Shown piece after piece: positions 36,806 through 37,867 of a DNA stretch of 37,867 nt (position 1 is the first letter of the stretch; every line of letters begins with the position of its first letter). The notes under the pieces were generated by a model that saw only the letters and a program-made list of their open reading frames with translations, was not told where the DNA came from and searched no databases. A program made the translations under genes and the position numbers. The DNA is from CAZTAK01 sp964611585 (GTDB taxonomy: Bacteria > Pseudomonadota > Alphaproteobacteria > SHVP01). Location of the stretch: contig CAZTAK010000020.1 in assembly GCA_964611585.1 (NCBI GenBank), forward strand, positions 1 through 37,867, written 5' to 3'.

Positions 36806-37552
36806 ATGACCGCACCGTTGATTGCCCTGTTCACCGACTTCGGCCTGGAGGGGCCCTATGTCGGGCAAATGAAGGCGGTTCTGGCCCACCAGTCCCCGGG
36901 CATTCCGGTTGTCGACCTGATGCACGATGCGCCGGCCTTCGACATCGAGTCCTCGGCCTACCTGCTGGCGGCGCTGGCGGGCACGCTTCCCGAGCGTTCG
37001 GTCCTCGTCGGCGTGGTCGATCCCGGCGTCGGCACACGGAGCCGCAAACCTGTAATCGTACGGGCTGACGGGCGCTGGTTCGTCGGACCCGGCAACGGCC
37101 TGTTCAACGTACTGGCAGCACGGGCCCAGGACACGGCCTTTTGGGACATCGACTGGCGGCCGCAGCAATTGTCGATCAGCTTTCACGGCCGCGACCTGTT
37201 CGCGCCGGTGGCGGCGATGATCGCCCGCGGCGACGACCCGCCCGGCACGTCGGCGCTGCCTTCGGCCCGCCTGCTGCAAGACTGGCCCGATGATTTGTGG
37301 CGCATCGTCTATATCGACCGCTTCGGCAACGCGGCAACCGGCGTGCGCGCAGCGACATTGACCTCCGGCGACATCGTCGAGGCGCGCGGCACGGAATTCC
37401 CCCACGCGCGGGTATTCGGCGAGGCCGATCCGCGGCGCGGATTCTGGTACGAAAACTCGATCGGCCTGATCGAACTCGCCCTCAGGGAAGGCAGCGCCGC
37501 CAACCGTTTCGATCTCTCGATCGGCAACGAAATTCTGCGCGGCGAACCCTGA
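36806..37552 (+). CDS. S-adenosyl-L-methionine hydrolase (adenosine-forming), DUF62 family
   Basis: A 248-residue member of the SAM hydroxide adenosyltransferase family, which splits SAM to adenosine and methionine using water. Conserved elements are IALFTDFGLEGPYVGQMKAV at the N-terminus, VGVVDPGVGTRSRKPVIV (the catalytic Asp), the FVGPGNGLF loop, SFHGRDLFAPVAA (the catalytic His) and the C-terminal domain ending near SIGNEILRGE. The related halogenases carry an extra loop that is not evident here, so hydrolase is the better call. The physiological role is unclear. A terminator-like hairpin follows 8 bases after the stop. Confidence 0.92.
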   Translation: MTAPLIALFTDFGLEGPYVGQMKAVLAHQSPGIPVVDLMHDAPAFDIESSAYLLAALAGTLPERSVLVGVVDPGVGTRSRKPVIVRADGRWFVGPGNGLFNVLAARAQDTAFWDIDWRPQQLSISFHGRDLFAPVAAMIARGDDPPGTSALPSARLLQDWPDDLWRIVYIDRFGNAATGVRAATLTSGDIVEARGTEFPHARVFGEADPRRGFWYENSIGLIELALREGSAANRFDLSIGNEILRGEP

Positions 37553-37560
37553 TCGCGCCT

Positions 37561-37600
37561 AGAGCGGTTCCGTTTTAATCGGAACCACTCTCGCTTTTTT
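37561..37600 (+). terminator. Intrinsic terminator-like AGAGC hairpin after the SAM hydrolase gene
   Basis: AGAGCGGTTCCG pairs with CGGAACCACTCT (one mismatch) around a TTTTAAT loop (37561-37591), followed by TCGC and six T at 37595-37600. The outer sequence is of the AGAGC repeat type, so a repeat unit seems to serve as the terminator. Confidence 0.7.
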
Positions 37601-37676
37601 GTCGCTCACGGCAGCGGACCGATTGGTCCGCGCCTGCGCGAGCGCGCCGCACAAGCGGCGGGCCGCCTTGCGGCCA

Positions 37677-37707
37677 CGGGCGATTCCAGACGAACCAGAA
37701 TCGCCCG
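37677..37707. repeat. Perfect 10-base inverted repeat
   Basis: CGGGCGATTC (37677-37686) and GAATCGCCCG (37698-37707) are exact complements around an 11-base loop, directly before the CGCAAATC repeat copy C. Confidence 0.8.
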
Positions 37708-37709
37708 AG

Positions 37710-37753
37710 CGCAAATCCCGAGCCGGCGGAATCGCCGGCGACGACGATTTGCG
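37710..37753. repeat. Dispersed palindromic repeat, copy C (CGCAAATC element)
   Basis: This 44-base element matches copy A (7869-7912) at all but one position (GATTTGCG here, GGTTTGCG there) and matches copy B when inverted. Its ends CGCAAATC and GATTTGCG are perfect complements, and the centre has the GCCGGCG-GAAT-CGCCGGC stem. Confidence 0.88.
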
Positions 37754-37755
37754 TA

Positions 37756-37820
37756 CTAGAGCAGCATCCGTTCAGGTGGAATCGCTTTCGGCGATCACTG
37801 AACGGATAAAGCTGCTCTAG
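37756..37820. repeat. 65-base extended hairpin repeat (CTAGAGCAGC ends)
   Basis: CTAGAGCAGC (37756-37765) pairs with GCTGCTCTAG (37811-37820), CCGTTCAG (37768-37775) with CTGAACGG (37798-37805), and ATCGC (37781-37785) with GCGAT (37791-37795). It is a long interrupted stem typical of non-autonomous palindromic repeats of alphaproteobacteria. Confidence 0.85.
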
Positions 37821-37831
37821 CTTCTTGAAAA

Positions 37832-37867
37832 CTAGAGCAATTTTATCCGACGGATTGAACCGCGCCG
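37832..37867. repeat. Partial CTAGAGCA repeat truncated by the window edge
   Basis: CTAGAGCAATTTTATCCG at 37832-37849 matches the reverse complement of the right arm of the preceding hairpin at 16 of 18 bases. It appears to begin another unit that continues outside the window. Confidence 0.6.

Larger units (their letters stand above)
37553..37867. other. Repeat block at right edge of window
   Basis: 315 bases with no supported gene. Almost the whole interval consists of consecutive inverted repeats: a terminator-like hairpin, GGACC-GATT-GGTCC (37616-37629), GCCGC-ACAA-GCGGC (37646-37659), GGCCGC-CTT-GCGGCC (37661-37675), a 10-base-stem hairpin, the CGCAAATC repeat, a 65-base hairpin, and the start of another CTAGAGCA element cut off by the window end. 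Confidence 0.8.

Overview
The window looks like part of an alphaproteobacterial chromosome, probably from a Rhodospirillales-like lineage. This is inferred from gene order and protein similarity: atpH-A-G-D, mdh-sucCD-sucA-odhB-lpd in one orientation, a DUF484-xerC pair, a complete System I cytochrome c maturation cluster, and acnA close to both ccm and a DUF1223 gene. The DNA is GC-rich and densely coded, with short spacers and many start/stop overlaps. Three runs of N (10, 10 and 100 bases) and an exact 55-base duplication around the largest one indicate a scaffolded, probably metagenomic, short-read assembly.

Layout. 1-3969 (minus): F-type ATP synthase genes atpH, atpA, atpG and a 3'-truncated atpD. 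4193-6391 (minus): primosomal helicase priA. 6486-8924 (plus): transaldolase/fructose-6-phosphate aldolase, a DUF484 protein and the tyrosine recombinase xerC. 8946-18270 (minus, transcribed from right to left): malate dehydrogenase, succinyl-CoA ligase (sucC, sucD), 2-oxoglutarate dehydrogenase E1 and E2, a small lipocalin-like protein, and E3 (lpd). 18454-20352 (plus): htpG behind a good sigma-32-type promoter. 20491-22374 (minus): a nitroreductase and a DUF1223 thioredoxin-like secreted protein, separated by a repeat-rich spacer holding the 100-N gap. 22439-26377 (minus): aconitase, with an apparent 13-base deletion that breaks the frame, and a sodium:solute symporter-like gene with apparent frameshifts. 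26524-34664 (plus): an atypical crotonase-family gene followed closely by ccmABCDEFGHI. 34665-37867: a spacer with tandem repeats and a perfect hairpin, a small charged orphan protein with its own terminator, a NUDIX hydrolase, yciB/ispZ, a SAM hydrolase (DUF62), and a block of palindromic repeats that runs to the window edge.

Functionally this is core energy metabolism: the TCA cycle (acn, odh, suc, mdh), assembly of c-type cytochromes for the respiratory chain (ccm), and the ATP synthase that uses the resulting proton gradient. I see no phage, CRISPR, defence, secretion or biosynthetic cluster, and no tRNA or rRNA. I did not find a convincing new multi-gene system. The most unusual items are a dispersed composite palindromic repeat (three sites, one supplying the xerC start codon), a basic histone-like tail on malate dehydrogenase, the lipocalin-like gene inside the odh operon, the orphan charged protein, and the disrupted acnA/symporter stretch.
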